The notes under the pieces were generated by a model, which saw only the letters and a program-made list of their open reading frames with translations, was not told where the DNA came from and searched no databases. The translations under genes and the position numbers were made by a program. A DNA stretch of 64,000 nucleotides from Galerina marginata (taxonomy: Eukaryota > Basidiomycota > Agaricomycetes > Agaricales > Galerinaceae). Each line of letters opens with the position of its first letter. Position 1 is the stretch's first letter. The DNA is taken from NCBI GenBank assembly GCA_023014335.1, contig JAECYW010000017.1, positions 1,550,001-1,614,000 of the forward strand, in the 5' to 3' direction. Below are positions 1 through 11,908 of this stretch, in pieces.

Positions 1-2
1 AC

Positions 3-607
3 TAGTGTTTTGAAGTCTGGTTGCAGAACTGGAAAAAGACCGCAACCTAACCGGACCAGGACCACAAAAGACCGGACCAGCAGTCCAGTCTTTGGATATT
101 TGAGAATGAAAAACCGGAAAAAGACCGGTCTTTGAAGACCGGTTTTCGGTCCTAGGACCGGTCCAAACCGGTAGTTTAGTAGTCCTTATTTTTCCCTTTA
201 AAACGCACTATGTATCATAATTTTAGACAAAGTTCTTGCTGAGAAATAAAAAAAATCATTTTGAAACTCCCAAAAGTGTAGGAAATGGAGAATATTTCTG
301 TAGAATCACCAGTTCTCAACAGAATTTAATGTTCTTGGACTCGTTTTAAAGGTATATATAATCTCTACAAATTATACTGATACAACTATGCTAAATAATG
401 ACGATAATGTGTTGAAAAACCGGTTGAGACCGGTTGGCAACTGGTTAAGACCAGGACCGGTCCAGGACCGCAAAAAACCGACGAGGACCGGTCCTAATCG
501 GTCCAGTCCGGTTTTTTGACCATTTGGGAATTTCTAGAACCGGTTGCGGTCCCGGTCCTTGCCAAAAAACGCGAAAAAACCGGACTGGACCGGACTTCAA
601 AACACTA
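3..607. mobile_element. hAT-like non-autonomous element (MITE)
   Basis: A perfect 15-bp inverted repeat (TAGTGTTTTGAAGTC at 3-17, its complement at 593-607) bounds 605 bp without coding capacity. Both subterminal regions (about 40-175 and 415-595) are dense in ACCGG/CCGGT and GGTCC motifs in both orientations, while the middle is AT-rich. The 8 bases after the right end, TCCAAAAC, end in AC, and the window begins with AC before the left end, consistent with an 8-bp hAT target duplication cut by the window edge. TAG-type ends, an 8-bp duplication and subterminal motif arrays are hAT hallmarks. No transposase is present, so movement would need one in trans. Confidence 0.75.
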
Positions 608-614
608 TCCAAAA

Positions 615-752
615 CTGGCCTTCCTGCGTGCGGAGGAAAGTAACAAAAGGACAAGGAGAAAAAGGAGAAAAAAGGCGTAGCATAAAGTGCTTGAGGCGTG
701 AATTCCAAGTCGGTCAAAGTCAGTTGATCGAAATTCGTCCACTTTTGGAAAT
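615..752. repeat. Dispersed repeat, copy A
   Basis: Shares both ends and a middle block with 44863-45017: a CCTGCGTGCGG block near the left end, GCGTGAATT in the middle, and CGGTCAAA...GATCGAAA.TCGTCC.CTTTTGGAAAT at the right end. The copy lies directly upstream of the RPS18 start codon and beside the hAT-like element. It does not look coding. Whether it is a mobile-element remnant or a promoter-associated repeat is not decided by the sequence. Confidence 0.55.
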
Positions 753-867
753 TGCGAAGGCGGTACAGAACTGTACAGTTGTTCTCACACTCCACATGAC
801 TGATGGACCTGCCCTAAGTTAGAGCCAAATCAACACTCCTCAGGATGTTGGTCACCTTGCGAAAACC

Positions 868-1495
868 ATGTCTCTCGTCGTTCCTGAGGCTCATCAGCAA
901 TTTCAGGTTTGTCGCGCTTCTGTGAACAGTTCGATAACTGATTTGGAGGTCAACTTTTAGCACATCCTGCGTCTCCTTAACACAAATGTCGACGGAAAAC
1001 GAAAAATTATGTACGCTCTGACCGAAATCAAAGGCGTCGGTCGCCGCTACTCGAACCTTGTTTGCAAAAAAGCAGATGTCGACCTTAACAAGCGGTACGT
1101 CAGTTCTCACACGCGATGTTCTTGTGCTTGACTTATCAAGCCAATAGTGCCGGCGATCTTAATTCGGACGAACTTGAGCGTCTAGTTACAATCATTCAAA
1201 ACCCCACTCAATTCAAGATTCCTACATGGTTCTTGAACAGACAGAAGGACATTGTCGATGGAAAAAATTCACAAATTCTTTCAAATGGTGTCGATTCCAA
1301 ACTTCGCGATGATCTTGAGCGCCTGAAGAAGATTCGGGCTCATCGTGGCCTGCGACATTACTGGGGTTTGCGTGTACGAGGACAGCATACTAAAACAACT
1401 GGTGTGTTGTCATATTTTACGGCAGCAGTCATATTCTCATCTTTGTTTCAGGCCGTCGCGGTAAAACTGTGGGGGTTTCGAAGAAACGTGGCTAG
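868..1495 (+). CDS. RPS18: 40S ribosomal protein S18 (uS13)
   Basis: Four exons (868-906, 961-1094, 1148-1401, 1452-1495) join into a 156-residue protein, the usual fungal uS13 length. It begins [13 protein letters not shown], runs through the helix-hairpin-helix segment with IKGVGRRYS, then the [17 protein letters not shown] block and the basic tail [13 protein letters not shown]. uS13 sits in the head of the small subunit and contacts the P-site tRNA and bridges to the large subunit. Introns are 54, 53 and 50 nt with GT-AG ends. The start is fixed by the conserved N terminus and an ACC before the ATG. No frame problem is seen. Confidence 0.97.
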
Positions 1496-1764
1496 AGGAC
1501 TCTGTATGTTCATACTTAGGCGATTCTAACATTCAACGTATTCCCACCTTGCTCGACCTAATATGATTGTCAATGTTGTTAACGGCACATGAAATTATGT
1601 CTGTAATAAATGGAAAATCACGTGATTGACATTCTGGGCGGTATGTTGGAATTGTACGCTGCAGCAACGAGTGTTCGTTATCCTTTCCATAAGCCAAGGC
1701 ATTGCCTTCATCCAACTACTCCCGTCTTGAGTATTCATGTTACAGGCAAATATTGACATCCATC

Positions 1765-4700
1765 ATGACAACTCCTGCTAAACCACGGCAATCTGGAGTC
1801 GTTGGTCCTGGACGACCGACAAATATCCCCACACCTGGAAGATCGCGTTCCAGTTCAAATGTTCACCAGAACTATCAAACACCTGTCGAAGACTTATCAC
1901 GCGCCTTTGCCGATGCTCTTAAAGCAAACGATCCTTCACAACATCGAATTCTTCCTTTGGCAAATAGCGCGTCAACATCGTCGCTTTCCCCCCAATCTGT
2001 TGCGTACTCGTCAGGTCGTCGTTCTGTCGTCGGTCGACCATCATCAGTGGCGTCTTCTTCTTCGACCAAGGCTCACGAACGATCGCGAACTCCCACTTCA
2101 GCCCGAATACCGAGTCGTCCTCCCAGTCGACAGTCTGAATCACACAAACCGGTTAGAACCTTCGATATCGACGACAATGTCAGGATAGAGTCCTTGGGGT
2201 TTGAAGGTACCCTAAGATACATCGGCGAAATTGATGGCAAGCCTGGGCTTTGGGCGGGGGTAGAGCTGAGTGGGGGTTTCTCAGGGAAAGGAAAGAACGA
2301 TGGCTCAGTCGGAGGGTGGGTTTATGTCTGTTTAAAATCGGACAGGTGAAGCATCTGACCTTTTGTCATAGAAAACAGTATTTTCTATGTGCAGACAAGT
2401 GCGGAGTTTTCGTTGCCACTACCAAACTATCGGTGCCTACAGTCGGTCCTGGGGCTTTTCAGCGTCCCTCGTCGGTAGCATCTTCCAGAGGCGGAAAGAT
2501 CGCTCCGGCACCCGCGATTGCAACATCTGGTAGAACTACACCGTCTTTCTTCGCTACTTCCCGGACACCCTCTGCCTCTTTCTCAAACGGCAGAATCACC
2601 CCCTCCTCCTCTGTTGGTCGCGTCACCCATGCACTGTCCAGCGGTAGAATCACTCCCAGCTCTAATATGGCCGGCAGTTTACAACACAGGACATTCAAAA
2701 CACCGACATCTAGGTCAACCGAGCAACCTCTTTCCGACAAGATAACTGCCGGTTCGCGCGCATCGAAATACATGACAATGACGGCTCAACAACTTATTTC
2801 TAGAGACCAAGATTCCGGCAAGGACAGTCCGACGCGTACAAGCAGTGGGAAATTTATTTCTTCGATGAGTAGCCCTACGATATCTCGCACGCTATCGTCT
2901 CCTACCCGTCCACCAGGATCTCCGTTCACGACGCCTAAACCTGGATACGGGCGGCTCTCTAACGCAGGCGGTGCCTCTCCAACAATGCCACCGGTTCGTA
3001 GTCGAACTTCCATGAACACACCTCGCGCACGGGTTCCAAGTGCTATCGCAATGCCCCCGCCCCCGTCCCCGAAGGTTATCCACATTCACCAACCTGCCGG
3101 TACCTTAGAAGAAGATTTGCCCGTTCCTTTATCTGATTTAAGGCGTCAGGAAATGGGTGCTCCATCCTCAGTGGTGTCACGCCCGACTTCTTCGACCTCA
3201 CTCAGCTCATCAGGTACGGACGAAATGGGTGTTCTTGAACGACTTCGGTCACGGTTGGACGCAGCCGAATACGAAAATGAACGGTTGCGGGCAGGCGTGG
3301 ATACAGAAAGCGGAACTTCCGCATTGGTCGAGCAACTGAAAATAGAACGGCACGCAGCGCTTGACAAAGCCTCCAACTTGGAAGAAAAGTTGTCTGCCTT
3401 GGAGGACCTGTTGACGTCAAAAACGGGCCAGATGGAAACACTCCAAGCAGAGAACCAAAAATTGTTGCTGCAGCTCACAGACGCCAGTTTTCAAATACAG
3501 CAGGCAGTGGCTGCTCGTCAATCAGACTCCGAAACGCATGCCTATGAGCTGAAATTGCTCCAAGATAGGCTTGGCGACCTTGACCGCGTTAATCAGGAGA
3601 AGGATATAACGGTGGCGGCCCAATCGATGAATATCGCACGATTAGAGGCCAGGGTCGAGGCATCCTACATAGAATTCCAGGAGGAAAAGAGAGAACTGAC
3701 TGTCCAGATTGATGAACTCAGAGTTGCTGGTCAGGTACGACCTCTAATAGCAACTCACGAGCAATATGTCAAGTCACCTTTCATCTTTTAGGAAACTATT
3801 GCACTTTATGAAGAAAGACTATCCGTCGCAAACAGCCAACGTTATGAATTCGAGCACCATATCTCGAACCTTGAAGCCAGCCTCAATTCCATGAACACCA
3901 ACCAATCGAATCCACAACAGGTGTCTCAATTCAAAACCTCTGCAACCCAGATCGACAACGAGACTTTGCATGACCAGGTACAGTATTTGCAGAAGAAATC
4001 AGCTAAACTTGAAGAGCAGCTTGAAGAAGCACGCGCCACTCTGGAAAGAGATGTGACGAGCTGCCAGGATAAAATTGCTCGACTACGCCACGAAGACGAA
4101 CAACGAAGGAGGGATCTAGCTGTCAAGACACGGGAATCCGAGCAATTGCTGAAATCTGAAGCCGGCGCTCGGAACCGCGTGGAGGAAATTGAAGAAGCCC
4201 TTAGAGAAAGCACCGTTGCTCTTGAGAATGCGCGTGGTGAGGTTGAAGCTCTCAGAGCAGAGTTTGCGGTAAGTCAATGTCATCCCGCTCACGAACTTAC
4301 TTGATCAAATCATTCTAGAATCTCGACATTCTAATAGACGACGCTAGTGAAGAGGATATTTCGTCAAAACTTGCCAATTTCGCGAAGAGGGTATCTGCAG
4401 ATAGGAGTCAGTATCAGCAGGAGATTAGCCAACTCGAACGAAATCTCCTTGATTCCCGTGCTGAAAATGACATTCTGCTGAAGAAGATTTTCACTGACTC
4501 TACCGACACCTACCAAGCTTCGGCTGGCCTGCAGGAAACCGTTGACGCCCTGAATGCTGAAAACAAGACGGTAAGTGCCCTTTCAAATTGCTTCGATTTG
4601 GTATAAAGATACTGTTGTCGCAAGCTACGGCAACAAATCTATGACCTGAAGGCGAGGTTATTAACCCCCACACAAACTTTGGAAGATCAAACAATGGAAG

Positions 4701-5812
4701 CTGAGCAAGGGCGCAAAAAATTATCCCGCGAACCAGTTCTAAACGGCACACTCGAGTCTTTCAAATTGCTTTCCCCGAAATCTGAACCCTCAACTGAAGA
4801 GGTTGCAGGTTTAAAGTGAGTAGGTTTTCTGTCTTTCTTGTGTGCCGCTTATTTGGAAAACTAGACACATCGTCCAGGAATTGCAGAAGGAGACCTCTGG
4901 CCGCCGCCCAACAGATTAAATTTTTGGAATCAGAAAACGTACTTCTCTTGGCTGAGGCTGAACAGCTCCGCCAAGTAGGTTCTAAATAAGCCAAATTTTA
5001 ACAATGATTGACCAGCCGGTTACAGGAAGTCCATGTTCTCGAGGAGAACTTGGACAGCAAGCTTCAGTGCTGAGAAACCTGAAGTCGGGACTGTCGCGTC
5101 TCCCCGTTCGCTATCCGATCAGAGCATTCAACTTGAGGTAATCTTCTTGCGCATTCAACTGATCAAATGTTTATCCGCTTTCTTGCCAGACCGATTTAGA
5201 TCAAATGCGCAAACGTCTGAACGAAGCGGAGATGAAGCATGCTCGTACAGTCCACGGTGTAAGCGAACCCCTTCAAAGAATAAATGGACAACTAACTAAG
5301 CAATCGAGTTGCAGCTTAACAAAGAGATCAGTGAGCTTGAAACTCTCGTCGAATCTAAGGTCAGTCTGGAAAGGCACTTGATCACGAAACTGGGTGACTT
5401 ATATGCCCTGTTTTTGTGATCAGATCTACCGCGAGGTGGGTCCATCGAATTTCTATCGTTGTGTTTATTCAGACGCGGATATTTTTCACAGGATGAATTA
5501 GAACAGGAAGTGGAGAGGCTTAAAGAAAAGCTTTCCCGGCAGAAGAAAATATCGAAGAATGGCCATGAGAATGCAGAAGGCCGACAGAGACTGAGCTCGG
5601 CCTCGAGTATAAGTACCACTAGCTCCGGCAGTATCAGCTTGGGCAGAGGCGCTGAGGTGTGCGAAATCTGTGAACAACCAGGACACGACATTTTTAATTG
5701 CAGTCTCCTCAAAGACGACAGTGGGAGGGCAGCTAAGGATGTGGTTTGTGAAGACTGCGAAAGCCCTGGGCATGTGGCAGCCGACTGCCCACACTCATCG
5801 GATGTATTTTGA
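1765..5812 (+). CDS. CLIP-170-like CAP-Gly microtubule plus-end protein
   Basis: After a Ser/Pro/Arg-rich N terminus comes a CAP-Gly domain (GFEGTLRYIGEIDGKPGLWAG, then the GKNDGSV motif, interrupted by an intron at 2316-2371). A Ser/Thr/Pro-rich linker and a long coiled coil follow (about 3200-5580). The C terminus has two CCHC zinc knuckles, CEICEQPGHDIFNC and CEDCESPGHVAADC. This order matches CLIP-170/Bik1/Tip1, which track growing microtubule ends; the zinc knuckles bind dynactin or Lis1-type partners in relatives. At least nine short introns are visible. Two places near 4899 and 5058-5071 need a one-base frame change to keep the coil open (HIVQELQKETS to AAAQQIKFLE, and EVHVLEENLDS to SAEKPEVGT). 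Intron borders there are tentative. Confidence 0.9.
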
Positions 5813-5935
5813 GGATAAGTATGTAATCTATCAATAAAATAATAATTATACCCTATGATGTCATGATACCCAATGACGTCAACTCGAGATTATAAAAAAG
5901 CATGGATTTGTCGAATTGCTTTCCTCTCCGTCGCC

Positions 5936-6868
5936 ATGTCTTATGCATCAGTTGCCGCACACAACGCTCCCCCTCCTCAAGAGCAACCCCATCCTGACCC
6001 CGCTTTGCTCAATACCACCCCACCAACTCACTCCAACATTATCGATGACACTGCCAAAGTCAGTGTCGTTGCCCCGCAATTCAAAGAAGACCCGCACACA
6101 TACACTTCCGAAGCACGTAGGACGGTTGACCATGGCGATAGTAAGGCCATGGATCCTCCAGCCCATCCCACCCATGGTCATAAAGCGAAGAAGGGAGTCG
6201 AAGCGGTGGAACTAGAGGGCGTCCACCTCTGGGAATCGGCAAAGACCTACCTTCTGAGACCTGGGGTATGCGGCGGATTGTTGGGCCTCGGTACGTATTG
6301 AAAATTTCGAGTCCCTATGGTGCATGAGTCTTACACCAAGTAGTCAACATTGGTCTTTTGGCCTCAGTGGGACGAACGTTCTACCTACGTCCTCACCTCC
6401 GTCGCGACGCTACAGCTTTATCCTCAACCATTGCTGTAGCAGTTGCTCTGATATCTGCAGAGGGTTTTGCTGCCGAGAAATACCGACAGACACCCAGAGG
6501 CAAAGAAGAGGAACGCAGAGCGAGGAGGGAAGGCGACCTTATTTTTCGTCATCTTCATCAACAAATTATGAGACCTGGAATCCTAGGAGGACTTTTTGGA
6601 CTTTGTAAGTATTTCATCGGTCATATTATTTGGTGGAGACGATTTACATTCCACCTTCTAGTCAACGCGACAGTTCTGGGGACTCTTGGATACTTCTCGT
6701 ATATCAACTGGGACAGGGCATGGGATAGGCGGACTGTATCAGCGATATCTCTTGGACTACTGACGCTCTGGAGTGGAGAAGGGTGAGTTTTTTTTGTCGA
6801 CTATTGGTACACGATGGCTCATTGACCTCGACAGGTTCGTAGCTGAAAGATATTTGGCAGATCGTTAG
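5936..6868 (+). CDS. OM14-like fungal multi-pass membrane protein
   Basis: Four exons (5936-6290, 6344-6604, 6662-6782, 6835-6868) give 256 residues. The Pro-rich N half begins MSYASVAAHNAPPPQEQ. The C half has three or four hydrophobic segments and ends SGEGFVAERYLADR. The segment RPGVCGGLLGLVNIGLL is repeated as RPGILGGLFGLFNATVL, with an intron in phase 1 at the same point of each copy. The pattern resembles fungal OM14-type mitochondrial outer-membrane proteins, which act with ribosome-nascent chains at mitochondria; this assignment is from memory of the family and moderate. The inner ATG at 5936 (GCCATG) is preferred over an in-frame upstream one at about 5873. Confidence 0.6.
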
Positions 6869-6971
6869 GTAGAAATAACTTATGTAATTAGATGTGACAA
6901 TTATGTAATTTCACAAAGAAAGAGTAAAAATTTGGGACACCAATGAACGTTGATCAACAACACTGACAACA

Positions 6972-9876
6972 ATGTCCCGTTTTTTCAGACAAGCAGGCGA
7001 TTCCGATTCGGACTCTTCAGAAGAATCCGATGAAGATATTATGACCAGCGGCGATGAGGTTGAAGCCCCGAAGCCTTCAACAGCAGCGAAACCGGCCATG
7101 TCCCGTTTCCTTGTCACAGCTGGTTCAGACTCAAGTGAATCCGACTCCGACGAAGAGAGCTCAGCTAGCAACAGCGATGACAACGAAACTAATGAAGAAG
7201 GAGACGATGGCGAGGAGCGAACGCAGATTCGTATTCTCAGTGCTGTAGACAAGAGACTGAAAGAGATGGAGGCAACTGGCAAAGTCATGGAGAACGCATT
7301 GAAAATCAACGATTGGATGGCGATTTCTAATGGTGCGCATAATCGATTTTGCATTCGCCCTTTCTGAAATACCTGCATGTAGAATTCGATAAACTTGTGC
7401 GCATGATTCAAAGGCAGCACAATCTTTCTGAGCCTGTTCCTGCTTTCTACGTTCGAACACTTGTCAATCTCGAATCCTCTATCAACAATACTCTTCAAAA
7501 GGAAAAAGAGGCGAAAAAGAAAATGAATGCCTCGAACGCAAAAGCGCTGACAGCCATGAAACAGAAGATCAAGAAAGCTGTCAAAGAATACGAAACTGAC
7601 GTGAAAAAATACCAAGAGGTTCGTTAAAATCTGCCAAATGAGGGAACGTTTGAGCTGACTCGATTCCAGGATCCCGAAGCATTCGAACGGGACTATCTCA
7701 GCCTTGTTTCACGAGATACTAGCACAAATACCACTGTTCAGGTTCAACGCTCTGGAGGGGTGACTGACCAAGTCGACGAATTCACGACTGTCGGAAAAGG
7801 CGGGAAAGTTATGCAGTTCACCTCGGAGAGTATTTTTAAAGATTTGCAGGCGGTACAGGAGGCACGTGGAAAGAAGGTAATTATAACGCATACCTGTCGG
7901 ATTTTCTGAAACTTACCAACTCGCACAGAACACCGATCGGGCTGAACAAATCCGTATTCTCGAAATTCTCGTCGGCGTGGCAGCCACTTCTTACCAGCGC
8001 ATTCGAGTTCTTCTTGCCCTCATATCTTCCCGCTTCGATTACAACTCTTCGGTTTCCAGCCATATGCCTGCTGAACTCTGGTTGTCGGCACAGCGCGAGG
8101 TGGACCAACTCGTCTCTATCGTTGCAGCCGATCCCAATTACTCTGTCCAAGAAATGACCGACGATTATGACGAACTAGTTGAACGCTCTCCCGCAACAGA
8201 AAAGGGGATCGTCCGTATTAGAGGCTCGATCATCAGTTTTATTGACCGATTGGACGACGAATTTACCCGAAGTCTCCAAAACATTGACCCCCATGGGACT
8301 GAATATGTTGATCGATTGAAGGACGAGAAGGTCTTATACTGCACTATATGCCGTGCCCAAGCCTTCTACGAGAAGACTTCACAAGGCGAACCTCTTGGAA
8401 GGGTCATCATGAGGCGCCTGGAGCATATATATTCCAAGGTGAGCAAAGTGATTGCGCATTATATGTACGTGACGCTCATGTTATTACATCTAGCCGGATG
8501 CCGTTGTGCAAGCACTGGAAGCGGCGGTAGATCTATCCGAAGTGAAACCGGCCATGACTCTCACACAACAAGGAACCACGTCTGTGCTCGTTCATTCCCT
8601 CTGTGTTTACCTTTACAAATCTGGGAACTCTCTTTTGAGGACCAGGGCCATGTTAAGTCATATCTATCACCATGCTCTCCATAACGACTTCCACACTGCA
8701 CGAGATATGCTCCTTATGTCCCACCTCCAGGAATCCATTCATTCGGCCGATGTAGCTACCCAGATTCTGTATAACCGTACAGTGGTGCAGCTTGGGCTTT
8801 GTGCATTCCGGTCCGGTCTAATCAAAGAAGCCCAAGCAACTTTACAGGATATCTTCACAACGCAGCGCGTGAAGGAGTTATTAGCCCAGGGAGTCCATCA
8901 ACAACGTTTCCATATCATGACACCTGAACAAGAGAAGGCAGAAAAGCAACGGCAGCTCCCATTCCACATGCACATCAACACTGAACTCTTGGAGGCGGCT
9001 TTCCTGGTGTCTAGCATGCTCGTTGAGATCCCTCTCCTTGCAAGCATCGAATCTGAGGAGCAGAAACGCAAAGTGATCTCAAAACCCTTCCGGCGTCTTC
9101 TCGACTTTGCCGATCGACAAGTCTTCACGGGCCCTCCAGAAAGTACCCGAGACCACATAATGCAGGCAAGCAAAGCATTACAAGACGGAGAATGGGAAAG
9201 ATGTCGGGATTTGATCCAGAGTATCAAAATTTGGAGCCTGATGCCCGAAGCCGCCGCCGTGAAAGAGATGTTGGCCAAGTAAGTAAAGCTTCCCACTCGT
9301 TATTTTCCGTTAAATTAATATCATTTTGGGCAGGCGCATCCAAGAGCAAGGCCTCAGAACTTATCTATTTACTTATGCCCCGCATTACAGCACTCTTTCG
9401 CTTTCTTTGCTATCGAGGACGTTCTCGCTGCCACTTCGGACAGTCACGTCCGTAGTCTCTAAAATGATATGGAACGAAGAATTATCGGCATCTTTGGACC
9501 AATCCGGCGGTGTAGTCGTATTCCAGAGGATTGAGCTTTCGCGTTCTCAGCAACTTGCGCAAGTCATTTCTGACAAGGTAGCCGCTATGGTAGATCAAAA
9601 TGAGAAGACACTTGATATCCGAATGGGTGGGACTGGGGGCTGGGGTGAAAGAAATGACGGTAATAAAAACGAAAAGCGCGGAGAACAGACCCAAGAACGT
9701 CGAGGTCGAGGAGAACGGACGCGAGGTGTTCGAGGTATGTAATGTCTCTCTGATCTCTGAAATTTATATCCCTTTGCTCACCAATCTCAATAGGCGGGGC
9801 TCGTGGAAGGGGGGGACGCTTCTCTCAGGGGCTTGGCAACCAGATGCCCAGTCACGCGGGCCAGCGAGGACAATAG
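6972..9876 (+). CDS. NIP1: Translation initiation factor eIF3 subunit c
   Basis: The protein starts [19 protein letters not shown], the acidic Ser-rich N terminus typical of eIF3c. It continues through the helical body ([64 protein letters not shown]) to a C-terminal PCI domain ([19 protein letters not shown]) and an Arg/Gly-rich tail ending PSHAGQRGQ. eIF3c is a core eIF3 subunit that binds eIF1 and eIF5 and helps load the 43S complex. Introns are visible at 7333-7382, about 7618-7669, 7877-7927, 8440-8493, about 9280-9333 and near 9735-9793. The RGG tail is completed by the last exon. Ends tail-to-tail with the eIF2B gamma gene. Confidence 0.95.
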
Positions 9877-10057
9877 CAAGTACTCTCTCTTATTTACGTC
9901 GAGGTTTTGGGAGAACGCAACCAGACTTGCTTGTTTGATAATATCATAGCGTTTCCAGTCATTGTTCATCCAAGGTTTGTGTTACAGTTGTATCGGGAGT
10001 CACCATCCAATCAGACACCTCGAGTTTCTCTCCCTTCGAAACTTCTGTGAGAAACCA

Positions 10058-11817
10058 TCAGCTTTGTACGTCCCAGCGTTCAGAAACTGACGACTTGCCT
10101 CCTTCACTAACTTCATAACCAGCTTGAGTAACACATCTTGTTAATTCCGCTTTTACTCCTACCCGCGTGCTTTTCCCAAGGATGCAGCTGTCCAGCTTGG
10201 CCCTGAAAATGAAATGTTGAAATGAAATGATCAAGTAAGGTCTGCGAAATAAATATCTCACCCCTCCTCAACAATACAGTGATCCAGTAAAACAGAACCA
10301 GTTATTTTAGCCATTTTCCCGATGATGCAATGTCTTCCAATAACAGATCTCTTGATGGACGCTCGTTCGGCTATTTGTGTTGATTCCCCAACGATGGAGT
10401 CGACCGATATCTGAGCTTTTTGATCTATTAGTGACCGGTCTTTAGGGTCCACGGGTAGGCTATACGTAGTTCCAGACAAAATCTATATTAGATCAATGTG
10501 AGTACCCAGGAGACGAGGGAAGGTGAGTGCAACGTGCTCGTCTATTGATGTCAAAAAAGTTATGCAGCGTATTAATTCGAACTGGGGAATCTGCTCCTTT
10601 GTCATGGATAACTACCCCAATTTTGAGGCTTGCAAGCGAGGCGCCATTGGTCTCCGAGTCGGCAGGAGACTGGATATGCTCCACAACCGGACGGTTTTTG
10701 TCCAGGGTGCTCGAATGGCTTAGTGAAAGGGACTGAGATGTGGGCCGCGACAAGACATTCAATGCTGCAGGCATAGTGCTTCAGTTGGCAAACCAGAGGA
10801 AGGGATCATCATGACAAACTTACCTTTTTCGTACTTCGTTCTTTTGGATCTTCGATACTGGATTTTGCAGAGCCAGGGAAGGAACTCTTCTCGCAAGGAT
10901 TGGAAATGCGGCTTTTCGTTTAGTAGATCGAGGACAGGTCTCCGACAAACATACACATGAGAGTCCTCCAAAGATGAAGACAATTTGACGCGTGGATGCC
11001 TATCAGTTGTGTCAAACGCAAGACCGCCCATACTCGATCGTAACATTACCTTGAGATTAATGACATCTTGAGCTCAATGTCGTCAACATTCCTGTCTTGA
11101 TCGTCTGGAGTATCAATATGTAACAATGTACTTGTAGAAGGATCCCAAATAACAGGAAATGTTCCAGGAAGGGGACTCCATTCTTCAAGGTATGCGCCTT
11201 TCTCTTTTTCATGTGATCGCGATGAGTACCAACAGGTTGTCGCGAGACAGGATTCGGATAAGGCGTCGACTCGAAACTTGTCTAATAATAAACTCAGAGG
11301 GAGGGAAGGCGGAGGGATAAAGTCGCAAGGCACAACGACAAAGTCTTCGGATATTCGATTGGAAAATTGGCGAAGGAGGCTGCATGTACCAATGTTACCC
11401 CCCTGAGATTCGTCATAGCTTTGCAAGTCGATCCGCAGAGACGACGACGTAACATCAGAGTGTATGTGGTGATATATAGACGACCTGTGAGTGCTGGGAC
11501 ATATCAGAAGGACATCTTGATACAAGTCAGACTTGATGCGTTGACAAGAAAGGCATTTTGGCAGCACCTTTGATACCAGATCGTTCCAACCAAACTAGGA
11601 CATATTCAAGAAGGGGTCTATTGGCAACAGGCAAAAGCGACTTTGGACAAGGTTCATCACCATAGTCGCTCGTGAGGGGGACAAGCCTGGACACGAGACT
11701 CGGATGAATCAGATACAAGGATAACCGGAGAAGAACTCACTCGTTACCGAAGCCAGCGAACACTACTGCCAGGAACTCCCTTGTAACAAGATCAGGTTTG
11801 ACATTGTCGATGTCCAT
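10058..11817 (-). CDS. GCD1: Translation initiation factor eIF2B gamma subunit
   Basis: On the minus strand the N terminus reads MDIDNVKPDLVTREFLAVVF, followed by LVPLTSDYGDEPCPKSLLPV and NRPLLEYVLVWLERSGIK, the nucleotidyltransferase-like fold of eIF2B gamma. The C half has left-handed beta-helix (hexapeptide) repeats: KAQISVDSIVGESTQIAERA, IKRSVIGRHCIIGKMAKI, SVLLDHCIVEEG. eIF2B is the guanine-exchange factor for eIF2, and gamma with epsilon forms its catalytic part. Introns of about 50 nt interrupt it at several points. The junction near 10500-10550 (after NFFDINRR) is unclear: the best acceptor does not restore frame cleanly. Start chosen because ATG at 11817 begins the conserved domain directly. 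Confidence 0.9.
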
Positions 11818-11908
11818 GTTCAAGATGCGATGGAATATTTCAATCTCGGATTTCAGACTGCCTGAGTGAATGATCACATGATTAAATTGACCTTTCTACC
11901 CAACTCTT

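Noticed and set aside
445..795. Minus-strand frame of 116 codons at the left end
   Set aside because: It lies across the right end of the hAT-like element and the dispersed repeat and reflects their motifs, not a gene.
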